A stretch of 53,438 bases of DNA. It comes from Phytohabitans sp036906915 (lineage in GTDB: Bacteria; Actinomycetota; Actinomycetes; Mycobacteriales; Micromonosporaceae). The notes beneath the pieces are model-generated. The model made no database searches. It was not told the origin of the DNA and saw nothing but the letters and a program-made list of their open reading frames with translations. The number at the start of each line of letters is the position of its first letter. Position 1 is the first letter of the stretch. Positions 16,386 through 23,442 of this stretch are shown in pieces. The DNA lies in the NCBI RefSeq assembly GCF_036906915.1, contig NZ_JBAKHX010000056.1:1-53438 (forward strand), written 5' to 3'. The translations under genes and the position numbers were made by a program.

Positions 16386-17930
16386 TTAGCCGGCGGCTGT
16401 GCGGGCGGTCAGGTGGTGCAGCACGGATGACGGCCGGTACCCGGCGAATGCCGGCCCCACGATCGCCTTCGCCGCGCGCTGGGCCACGATGATCGTGTAC
16501 CCACGCTGCGCGATCAACTCCTGTGCCCGTACCAGCAGCGGCGTTCGCGCGGAATCGTCGATCGCGGTGCCGAGCTGGACGACCAGCCGGTCCAGCTCCG
16601 GGTCGCTGATCCCGCCGAAGTTCCTCACGCCACTGGTGGTCAGGAAGTCGCGCAGCGGTGCGACCGGATCGTAGGTATACCCGAGGGTTCCGTCGAACGA
16701 AAGCCCGACGTCCCACCCGTCCGACTTCTTCATCGCCTCGTAGTTGCTGTCCACCTCGGTGATCCGTACGTCAAAACCGACCGGCTTGAGCTGGGCCTGC
16801 ATCGCGACCGCGATCGTCTTGGTGTCCGGCTGCTGCGGGTACGTCAGCACGGTGACCGTCAGGGGCCGGCCGGATTTCGCCCGTACCCCGCCCTCGCCCG
16901 TGCGCCAGCCGGCCGCGTCCAGCACACGTCCGGCCTCGGCCGCGTCGGTCCGTTGAGTCTCTACGCCGTAGCCGACGACTGGCGGGTAGAGCCCGGTCGG
17001 CGTGGTGTAGAGACCGTCCAGCACGTCCTCGGCGATCTGCCGGTAGTCGATGCCCATCGCGAACGCGCGCCGTACCGCCTCGTCGCCCATCGCGGCGGTA
17101 CGTGTATTGACAATTGCGCGTAGATGCTGCAAGGGCTGGCTCGCGGTGGCCGCGGTCACGCCGGAGCCCGGCTGGCGCACCAGCTCGGTGGGCGGGTAGA
17201 GCGCCACGTCGGCCTCGTTGTTGCGTACCGCCAACACGCGGGCCTGACCGTCGGGGACGAACCGGACCCGGGCCTCGGACAGGGCGACTGGGCCACCCCA
17301 GTAGGCCGGGTTGCGGGTCAGCGTCATCTCGTCTGCCGTGAGCACGGTCACCCGGAACGGCCCGGTGTGGATTCCCTTGCCCACCAAGGCCGCCGGATCC
17401 ACGTCCGGGCCGGCCGCGGCCGGGTCGTAGACCATCACGCCCTGCTCGTCGGCCAGGAGGTTGGGCAGGTTAGCGACTGGCACGGCGGTGGTGAGGGTAA
17501 CGGTCCGCGCGTCGGCCACCGCTGTGGTGGCCCGCGGCAGACTGGCGGTAAGGAGGGCGTTGTCGCGTAAGGCCCGATCGAGCACGGTCTTCAGCGTCGC
17601 CGCGTCGAGCGGTTGTCCATTCTGGAAGGTGACGCCGTCGCGCAGGGTCAGCGTCCAGGTCGTCGGGGCGCTGTTGGTTAGCCGCTCCAGCAGCCATGGC
17701 TCGACCCGGCCGTCCTCGGTGGCCCGCATGAGCAGCTCGCCGTACCCCCACTCGGCCGCCCACAGCCCCTGCGCCACCGGATCGAGGCTTTTGACCCGGT
17801 ACGGCGTGACGAACCGGATCGTGTCGGTGCCGGCGCTCGCCGACGGCTCCGTCCCGCCGCACCCGGCCACCAGTCCAGCGGCCAACCCGACGCTGGCTAC
17901 CGATCTCGCCGCCCTGCCCCACAAACCCAT
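16386..17930 (-). CDS. Family 5 extracellular solute-binding lipoprotein (DppA/NikA type)
   Basis: 514 residues, usual for the family. The signal peptide has a lipobox (LVAGC, C24). Conserved family 5 stretches include RVKSLDPVAQG near the start, WTLTLRDGVTFQNGQPLDAA around 95-115 and a middle segment DEAVRRAFAMGIDYRQIAEDVL. The family carries peptides, nickel, heme, opines and metallophore complexes; the ligand cannot be told from sequence. A GGGAGGGAA ribosome site precedes ATG 17930, and a Zur-like box lies 43 bases upstream, suggesting import of a zinc-bound or zinc-sparing compound. No metallophore synthase is present in the window. Confidence 0.9.
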   Translation of the reverse strand: MGLWGRAARSVASVGLAAGLVAGCGGTEPSASAGTDTIRFVTPYRVKSLDPVAQGLWAAEWGYGELLMRATEDGRVEPWLLERLTNSAPTTWTLTLRDGVTFQNGQPLDAATLKTVLDRALRDNALLTASLPRATTAVADARTVTLTTAVPVANLPNLLADEQGVMVYDPAAAGPDVDPAALVGKGIHTGPFRVTVLTADEMTLTRNPAYWGGPVALSEARVRFVPDGQARVLAVRNNEADVALYPPTELVRQPGSGVTAATASQPLQHLRAIVNTRTAAMGDEAVRRAFAMGIDYRQIAEDVLDGLYTTPTGLYPPVVGYGVETQRTDAAEAGRVLDAAGWRTGEGGVRAKSGRPLTVTVLTYPQQPDTKTIAVAMQAQLKPVGFDVRITEVDSNYEAMKKSDGWDVGLSFDGTLGYTYDPVAPLRDFLTTSGVRNFGGISDPELDRLVVQLGTAIDDSARTPLLVRAQELIAQRGYTIIVAQRAAKAIVGPAFAGYRPSSVLHHLTARTAAG

Positions 17931-17972
17931 CCGAGTTTCCCTCCCGTGACGCGCCGCGGGCAGAGCCTACTA

Positions 17973-17993
17973 CAATGACAACCGTTCCCAATA
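17973..17993. promoter_or_regulatory. Zur-like box upstream of the Dpp/Nik-type importer operon
   Basis: On the minus strand the site reads GGGAACGGTTGTCATT, closely matching one half of the box at 13295 (AACGGTTGTCATTA) with a weaker second half. It lies 43 bases before the binding-protein start in an A/T-richer stretch suited to a promoter. Zur control is inferred by similarity to the other boxes. Confidence 0.7.
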
Positions 17994-18045
17994 ACGCCGC
18001 GCTTATCTGGCAAGGCGTGGCACTGGCGGTTCGGCCGAGGAGCGG

Positions 18046-18528
18046 TCAAACCCTGCGGGCCAGTGTGGTCAGGTACTGGACCGGGAGGACGAAGCCGGTG
18101 TCGTCGGTGTGGCCGGCGCTGGCGAAGACCTGGGTGACGTCGGCCTGTGCCTGAGACCAGGCACCGGCGGCTTCCAGCGGGGTGTGGGCGGCGACCCAGC
18201 CGGGGACCAGGGTGGTGACCTCGTCCACGGCGGCTTCCAGGCTGGGCCAGTGCACGTCCACGCTGTCCACTGTGGTGGCGATGTCGGCGGGCTGGCCGGT
18301 GAAGAACTCCCGGATCATCGCCGGGTCGCCCCACGCCTCGAATCGCGGCCGCCCGACGGCCGAGGCCGGAGGCAGATGCCGGAAGGCGATGTCGGCCTGC
18401 TGCCCGAAGGGGCTGTCCGGGGTCCGGGCCAGCACGGCGATTACCCCGCCAGGCGCGCACACGCGCACGAGTTCGGCGGCCATGGCGTACGGATCGGGGG
18501 CGAACATCGCGCCGAACGGTGCTCGACG
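18046..18528 (-). pseudogene. 5'-truncated SAM-dependent methyltransferase
   Basis: About 158 codons of a class I methyltransferase C-terminal half: FGAMFAPDPYAMAAEL (post-II region), then VRVCAPGGVIAVLA and the later beta-sheet to LARRV-stop. The SAM-binding motif I (GxGxG) and everything before it are missing, and matching sequence stops abruptly near 18528. An internal ATG at 18507 could give a 153-residue product, but it would lack the cofactor site. It lies between the Zur-controlled importer and the choice-of-anchor operon and was probably cut when that operon arrived. Confidence 0.6.
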
Positions 18529-18628
18529 CGCTCGCTGGCAGGCGGCGGCCGGTCAGCGCCTTGGAAATCAACGTGCCCGGTGTGTGCGGCCAGTGCCGGC
18601 GGGGCGCCGAGGCGGCCTGACGGCGGAC

Positions 18629-18661
18629 GCCGGTCCCGCACCCAACGGGTGCGGGACCGGC
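18629..18661 (-). terminator. Terminator of the choice-of-anchor M operon
   Basis: A 15-bp perfect inverted repeat (GCCGGTCCCGCACCC and complement) with loop AAC begins 11 bases after the stop of the gene ending at 18672. It is positioned to end the minus-strand transcript started near 20743. Confidence 0.8.
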
Positions 18662-18671
18662 AGGCTGTGCA

Positions 18672-19331
18672 CTATCCAACGTGGAATGTGTAGGTGACGA
18701 GGCCGGAGGTCGCGCCGGCGCCGTTCTGGGCGGTCGCCCGCAGTTTCAGCGAGTAGTTGCCTTGGTGGGAGAAGACCCAGTTGCCGACACCGTAGCTGCC
18801 CGCAGTGAGGCCGCTCGGCCAGACGGAGACCGGGCAGCCGAAGCCGCCGTACGTATTGATCTTAAAGCTCGGCGAGCCCAGTGACGCGGTGTAGATGCTG
18901 AACCAGCTTCCCGGTGGGCCCTCGAAGCCAACTAGTTCCATCCGCACCGGCCCCTGGGCTGCCGGTACGTCCACCGCGTTCCAGCCAAGCCACAACAGGT
19001 TGGGGTCCTGCACCTGCGGCGCGAGGTAGACGGTGGCTCCGGCCGGGCCGAGGCAGGCCCATTGGCTGCCGCTCGGCACCGTTTTGGCCGAGGACGGCAG
19101 CAGCCGCAGCAGCGTGGCCGCCGGCGACAGGTCGTCGCTGCCGGTCCATTGCTTGAGGTCCAGAGTGAGGGCGCCGCCGGAGTAGTCGACGTCGAGGTGG
19201 TATTCGCCAGAATCGACGATGGCGTATGGCCGGACGTCGCCGGTGGCGGCGGCCGCGGTCCCCGGTGCTGCCACGAGCGCGGCGAGTATCGCGGCGGCTG
19301 CCGTGGCCAATAGTCGTGATCTCGATTTCAT
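18672..19331 (-). CDS. Secreted choice-of-anchor M domain protein (divergent copy)
   Basis: 219 residues: signal peptide (about 1-29, ending TAAAA) and one choice-of-anchor M / actinobacterial surface-anchored repeat domain. The conserved blocks can be followed: YHLDVDYSGGALTLDL, a weak FLG block replaced by WACLGPAGATVYLAPQ, LLWLGWN, GNWVFSHQGNYSLKL and a final TFHVG. Unlike the five sister domains in this window it lacks the His-x-His before the NW motif (it reads GSYGVGNW), so it may have lost metal binding or changed partner. It has no C-terminal anchor and is probably released. It is third in the operon 20702-18672, after a 61-base gap with a hairpin. Confidence 0.85.
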   Translation of the reverse strand: MKSRSRLLATAAAAILAALVAAPGTAAAATGDVRPYAIVDSGEYHLDVDYSGGALTLDLKQWTGSDDLSPAATLLRLLPSSAKTVPSGSQWACLGPAGATVYLAPQVQDPNLLWLGWNAVDVPAAQGPVRMELVGFEGPPGSWFSIYTASLGSPSFKINTYGGFGCPVSVWPSGLTAGSYGVGNWVFSHQGNYSLKLRATAQNGAGATSGLVTYTFHVG

Positions 19332-19346
19332 GAGTTACTCCCCGTG

Positions 19347-19386
19347 CCGGTCCCTGGCCGGCAGCCTGGGCCGGCCAGGGAACCGG
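19347..19386 (-). other. Intra-operon hairpin between two choice-of-anchor genes
   Basis: CCGGT-CCCTGGCCGG pairs with CCGGCCAGGG-AACCGG, leaving one bulged base and a short loop. It occupies most of the 61-base gap between the second and third secreted-protein genes. It may partially terminate or protect the transcript and so lower expression of the divergent third gene. Confidence 0.55.
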
Positions 19387-19392
19387 ATTCAC

Positions 19393-20040
19393 TTAGCCGA
19401 CGGTGAAGTTGTAGACCACGTTGCCGGAGGAGGCGCCGCCGGTGACGGTGGCCTTGAAGGTGATCTGGTAGTTGCCCGGGGTGGAGAAGGCCCAGTTGGC
19501 GTGCCCATGTGGGGTGCTGCCGATGGAGAACGAGGATTTCGCGCATCCGCTGGCGGAGCTGCTGCTCAGCACGACCGAGGGGGCGGCCGGTAGGCCGGTC
19601 ATGTTGTAGAGGGTGACGTGGCCAGGCCCGGAGACGCTGACCAGCTCGATGGTGACCGGGCGGTTGGCGGTGGACACGTCTTCGGTGTTCCAGCCGGGCC
19701 AGACCCGGGTGTCCCCTGAGGGAACCGAGGCGGGCGCCACATAGACGGTCGAGTTCAGGGCTCCGACGCACGGCCAGGATCCGGTGCTGCTCGCCACGAC
19801 CAGGTCGTAGGCGGTCAGCGGGTGGAGCCGGATGCTGTTGGCGGCGGGGGAGACGTCGTCGTTGGCCGGGCTGTACGTCCTCATGTCCAGCGTGACGGTG
19901 CCGCCGCTGTAGTCGACGTCGAGCACGTCGATGTGTCCGGTGTCGTAGGTCGCCGCCAGTGCTGGCGAGGCGGTGACTCCGACGATGGCGGCCGTGGCGA
20001 CCGCCGCAGCGGCCAGGAGCCGGCTGGTGAGTTTCAACAT
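19393..20040 (-). CDS. Secreted choice-of-anchor M domain protein
   Basis: 215 residues: signal peptide (about 1-29, ending PALAA) and one choice-of-anchor M domain. The blocks are GHIDVLDVDYSGGTVTLDM, a truncated FLG-like GALNSTVYVAP, VWPGWNTEDV, SGPGHVTLYN, HGHANWAFSTPGNYQITF and VVYNFTVG. The HxHxNW motif, proposed here as a metal site, is intact. No membrane anchor or sorting signal follows, so it is probably secreted. The gene begins 5 bases after the upstream stop, making co-translation likely, and it shares the Zur-like box at 20743. Confidence 0.87.
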   Translation of the reverse strand: MLKLTSRLLAAAAVATAAIVGVTASPALAATYDTGHIDVLDVDYSGGTVTLDMRTYSPANDDVSPAANSIRLHPLTAYDLVVASSTGSWPCVGALNSTVYVAPASVPSGDTRVWPGWNTEDVSTANRPVTIELVSVSGPGHVTLYNMTGLPAAPSVVLSSSSASGCAKSSFSIGSTPHGHANWAFSTPGNYQITFKATVTGGASSGNVVYNFTVG

Positions 20041-20045
20041 GGGTG

Positions 20046-20702
20046 TCAGCTCCCGACCTTGAACTTCAGCCAGACCGCGTCGGAGGTGATCGTGGTGGTG
20101 CTGCCGGCCAGCACGCCGGTCACGTCGACCTTGACGAAGTAGTACCCGGGCTTCTCGAAGGCCCAGTTCTGGTGCATGTGGGTGCCGACCGGGAGGGTGA
20201 CGGTGTCTGGCAGGCCGTCTTCGCTGTCGACGAGCACGTTCGGGTTACCGGTGGGGTCGGTGGTGAACAGACTCACCCCGTCCGGGCCGATGACCTTCTT
20301 GAACCGGATGGAGATGGTGTCGCCGGCGAACACGCCGGGCTCCAGTTCCTCGGTGGCCAGGCCCGGGAAGAGCAGGGCCTCGTTCTCGACCTCGGGCAGG
20401 ACGTAGACGGTGGCGCCGGGGGTGCCGAGGAACGCGTACCTGGTGTCGGCGGGGACGGTGACGGCCGACTCGGGCTTGGCCCAGAAGAGCACGTCGGCGG
20501 GGTCGCGCTCGACGTCCGGCTCGACCGTCTCGTCGTGGACGGCGATCTCGAACTCCCCGTCTTCGTAGGCCACGTCGACGATATCGACGTGGCCCTGGGA
20601 CAGCACCACCAGCGATCCTGCCTGGGCGGGAGCCGACCAGGCCAGCAGCGCGGCGGTGACGGCCGCGGTCGCGGTGGTGAGTAACGGGACTCTCAGACGC
20701 AT
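20046..20702 (-). CDS. Secreted choice-of-anchor M domain protein (first gene of Zur-linked operon)
   Basis: 218 residues: signal peptide (about 1-28, ending PAQA) and a complete choice-of-anchor M domain: GHVDIVDVAYEDGEFEIAVH, ERDPADVLFW, YAFLGTPGATVYVLPE, LFPGLATEEL, IGPDGVSLF, HMHQNWAFEKPGYYFVKVD and WLKFKVG. It is the most acidic copy. With no anchor it should be released or bind the wall non-covalently. AGGAGG stands directly before ATG 20702, and the Zur-like palindrome begins 41 bases upstream. Family members normally sit beside the anchored-repeat ABC transporter, as here. Confidence 0.88.
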   Translation of the reverse strand: MRLRVPLLTTATAAVTAALLAWSAPAQAGSLVVLSQGHVDIVDVAYEDGEFEIAVHDETVEPDVERDPADVLFWAKPESAVTVPADTRYAFLGTPGATVYVLPEVENEALLFPGLATEELEPGVFAGDTISIRFKKVIGPDGVSLFTTDPTGNPNVLVDSEDGLPDTVTLPVGTHMHQNWAFEKPGYYFVKVDVTGVLAGSTTTITSDAVWLKFKVGS

Positions 20703-20742
20703 GCAGATCCTCCTGGCTTCTATGGACCGAGGTGCTAGACCG

Positions 20743-20763
20743 AAACGATAACGATTTTCATTA
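20743..20763. promoter_or_regulatory. Zur-like box of the secreted choice-of-anchor operon
   Basis: Read on the minus strand, the core is TGAAAATCGTTATCG preceded by TAA, an inverted repeat close to the actinobacterial Zur consensus. It is 41 bases before ATG 20702 and faces the second box at 20927 across the divergent promoter region. Confidence 0.78.
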
Positions 20764-20926
20764 GACTGTCAAGGTGGCTGTCTGGTAGCAGGCGGTAGTG
20801 GCTGTCGACGTGCGCTGTCCAATGTGGTCGCATGTCGTCGACGCCCGCAATAGGGAGTAAATACGGCATATCGGCTGTCGCGGCACCCCGTTGGCCAATG
20901 GGGTGACTAGACAAGGCGCGTCTAGC
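20764..20926. promoter_or_regulatory. Divergent promoter region of the two choice-of-anchor transcription units
   Basis: The 267-base gap between the genes starting at 20702 (minus) and 20970 (plus) has a Zur-like box at each end. The middle is less GC-rich than its surroundings (for example AATAGGGAGTAAATACGGCA near 20849) and contains no convincing gene. It most likely holds both promoters. Confidence 0.5.
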
Positions 20927-20947
20927 TAACGATAATCATGTTCAAAT
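20927..20947. promoter_or_regulatory. Zur-like box of the anchored-repeat ABC operon
   Basis: CGATAATCATGTTCA matches 11 of 15 positions of TGAAAATGATTTTCA. It is weaker than the others but ideally placed, 23 bases upstream of ATG 20970, overlapping where a -10 region would lie. Confidence 0.65.
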
Positions 20948-20969
20948 CGAGCCCTCTGGGAGCAGGTTG

Positions 20970-22907
20970 ATGCGCGACACGACAAGACCGCGATGGCTCG
21001 CGGGCGTACTCGGGATGCTGGCCCTGCTGGCAGCGGTGCCAGTGGTGACCGCCGGGTCCGCGGGGGCGGCGCCGCCGGCGAGCCGGCAGCGGGTGGTCTT
21101 GAACGACGTGCACGCCGACGTGATCCACGTCGAGTACGCCGACGGCGCGCTGCGGCTGCGGGCGCGGGCCGGGGAGGTGCCGTATGACGTCTACGACCCG
21201 CGAGATGTGCTGTTCCAGCTCAAGGACGCCGACCAGGTCTCCCGATACCCGGTGCCTGACGTGCCGGAGTACGCGTTCCTCGGCAGCCCGGGCGATCCGG
21301 TCTGGATCGCGCCGCAGACCGAGATCGACGAACTGCTGTTCGCCGGCTGGGACACCGAGTCCATCCTGCCCGGGATCCTAGCGGGCGACACCGTCGAACT
21401 GAGCCTTGTGGACGTTGCCGGGCCGGGCCGGGTAGAGCTGTTCGAAAACAACCCAGCCGGCGGGCCGGTGCGCATGTTCAGCGGCACCGACCCGCAGTTT
21501 CGCACCTTGAACCAGTCAGTTTCCGAGCACCGGCACGCCAACTGGGCGTTCGGCGCCCTGGGGCGCTACGAGCTGACCTTCGAAGTGCGGGCGACCGCGG
21601 CGGACGGCACCGTCCTGGCACCAGCGCGGGCCACCTACACCTGGTACGTGGGCGGCACGCAGGCCAGCGACGTTGCGCCCGAGGCGACCCGGACGGCGTT
21701 GTCGGTCAGCCCGGACAATCCATCCGTGGGCGACGCGGTCACGCTGTCGGCCACCGTGTCACCGGCCTCGGCCACCGGCTGGATCGAGTTCTTCGACGGG
21801 ACGGTCTCGCTCGGCTTCGGCGCGGTCTCCGCTGGGCAGGCGACGCTCTCCACCTCGGCGCTGGCTGGCGGTTCTCACACGCTCACCGCGCGGTACACCC
21901 CGACATATGCCAACGACCACCAGGCGTCCACGTCCGCGCCGGTAACGGTCGTCGTGTCCGGGACGGGCACCCCGTCGTCCTCACCGTCCGTGTCACCGAC
22001 ATCAACCCCATCGGGTACGCCGAGCGCCAGCCCGACACCACCTCCGACGTCGACGCCCACCCCGACCGGCTCGGCCCCATCGACGTCGCAAGTCGCCGCC
22101 ACAACCGTCAGCCCGTCGCCGTCCTGCACCCCGGTCACCAGGACGTCCACCAGCACGGGTACGACAACCGCGGCGGTCCTCGCCCAGGGGCACGTGGACT
22201 ACGCGGCCCGGCTCAGCGGCGGCCAACTGGTCTCGCAGGTCAAGGACGGCACCGTGGCTGGCAAGACGACCTGGCGCGACCCATCGGACGTCGTGTTGCA
22301 CCTCAAGCCGGCCGGTGCCACCACGGTCCCCGCCGGAAACTTCGGCTTCCTCGGCCCCGCTGGCTCGAAGATCTGGCAGATCCCGCAGACCCAGAACTCC
22401 AGCATGCTGTGGCTGGGCTGGAATACCGAGGAGATCACGTCGTCCCAGCTTCGCGGTGCCTCGCTGACCTGGTCCCTGGACAAAGTCGAGGGACCAGGCA
22501 AGCTCGTGATCTACCTGTTCGAGACGTTCGGCCAGCCCCGGGTCGTGTTCGACAGCGGCAACGGGCTGCCCGACCGATACACCGTGGCGACCGGTACGCA
22601 CGCGCACGGCAACTGGGCCTTCACCAAGGAAGGCGCGTACAAGCTCACCTTCACCCAGCGGGCAACCCTCGCAAATGGACGGTTGGTGAGCGACACCGCC
22701 ACGGTCACGTTCGCGGTGGGCAGCACAGATCCGCAGTCGCTGGCGCGGCGGACCAGCAGCCGCACCTACACCTACAGCGGCACGAGCTGCGGTCCGCTGG
22801 CGTTGACCGGCACCTCGCTGGTCGGGCCGGTGGCCCTCGGTGCCGGCCTGCTGGTCGGCGGTGGCCTCCTGGTGGTCCTGACCATCCGCCGGCGAAGGGC
22901 GTCATGA
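20970..22907 (+). CDS. LAxTG-anchored surface protein with two choice-of-anchor M domains
   Basis: 645 residues: signal peptide (about 1-32), choice-of-anchor M domain 1 (about 40-225; FLGSPGDPVWIAPQ, SEHRHANWAF), a bacterial Ig-like domain (about 230-320), a Ser/Thr/Pro linker (about 320-390), domain 2 (about 400-585; FLGPAGSKIWQIPQ, LWLGWNTEEI, THAHGNWAFTKEG), then LALTG at 610-614, a hydrophobic helix and RRRR tail. LAxTG is the motif used by class E sortases, so the protein should be covalently wall-linked. It belongs to the putative ABC-transporter-associated repeat proteins. GGGAG precedes ATG 20970. It heads the importer operon and presumably presents metal at the surface; the ligand is inferred from Zur control and the His motif. 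Confidence 0.9.
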   Translation: MRDTTRPRWLAGVLGMLALLAAVPVVTAGSAGAAPPASRQRVVLNDVHADVIHVEYADGALRLRARAGEVPYDVYDPRDVLFQLKDADQVSRYPVPDVPEYAFLGSPGDPVWIAPQTEIDELLFAGWDTESILPGILAGDTVELSLVDVAGPGRVELFENNPAGGPVRMFSGTDPQFRTLNQSVSEHRHANWAFGALGRYELTFEVRATAADGTVLAPARATYTWYVGGTQASDVAPEATRTALSVSPDNPSVGDAVTLSATVSPASATGWIEFFDGTVSLGFGAVSAGQATLSTSALAGGSHTLTARYTPTYANDHQASTSAPVTVVVSGTGTPSSSPSVSPTSTPSGTPSASPTPPPTSTPTPTGSAPSTSQVAATTVSPSPSCTPVTRTSTSTGTTTAAVLAQGHVDYAARLSGGQLVSQVKDGTVAGKTTWRDPSDVVLHLKPAGATTVPAGNFGFLGPAGSKIWQIPQTQNSSMLWLGWNTEEITSSQLRGASLTWSLDKVEGPGKLVIYLFETFGQPRVVFDSGNGLPDRYTVATGTHAHGNWAFTKEGAYKLTFTQRATLANGRLVSDTATVTFAVGSTDPQSLARRTSSRTYTYSGTSCGPLALTGTSLVGPVALGAGLLVGGGLLVVLTIRRRRAS

Positions 22908-22984
22908 TCGGTCGCTAGCCGGTAACCCCGCCTTTCTTGTCCACAGTAGATTACCGTCGCAGTGTCCCTGATGGAGTGTGTCAG

Positions 22985-23428
22985 TTGGGTATTCGCAGTT
23001 GGATCGCTCGCCTGTTGGCCGGATTGGTCATTACGGGTGCTGCGCTGGTGAGTATCGCTACGCCGGCGTCCGCGGCGACCAGTCGAACGGAAATGTACGG
23101 CGTCAACGGCGCCTACCTCGGGTACGGCTACTGGGCGTCGCGGCCGTACGGCGTCCACGACAACGGATACCTGTACGTGGAAGACAACTACTGTGACGGC
23201 AGCAATGGCATCATCGCGGGGCTCTACGTGCACAGGTCCGGACGGTGGACGCTCGTTAATGTCGTCAGCGTCAGGGGCTGCGGCTCGACGAACTACATCG
23301 ACGTCAAGCGCTACTACGATGGCGGCCCCCGCCAGAACGAAGAGATCCTGTTCAAGGTGTGCAAGCTGCTGCCGGACGGCACCTGGAAGGACTGCAAGAA
23401 CAAGACCTCGTACAACACCGACTTCTAG
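22985..23428 (+). CDS. Small secreted protein of unknown function inside the zinc operon
   Basis: 147 residues from TTG 22985 (GTG 22976 is an alternative; GATGGAG spacing favours the TTG). A clear signal peptide (RSWIARLLAGLVITGAALVS, ending PASA) leaves a mature domain of about 115 residues rich in Tyr and Gly, with four Cys (in NYCDG, RGCGS, KVCKL, DCKNK) that could form two disulfides. No family was recognised; the composition resembles small secreted beta proteins. It lies 77 bases after the anchored protein and 14 before the binding protein, so it is probably co-transcribed. A role in extracellular zinc capture is only contextual. Confidence 0.72.
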   Translation: MGIRSWIARLLAGLVITGAALVSIATPASAATSRTEMYGVNGAYLGYGYWASRPYGVHDNGYLYVEDNYCDGSNGIIAGLYVHRSGRWTLVNVVSVRGCGSTNYIDVKRYYDGGPRQNEEILFKVCKLLPDGTWKDCKNKTSYNTDF

Positions 23429-23442
23429 GCTGGCTGGCTTTC

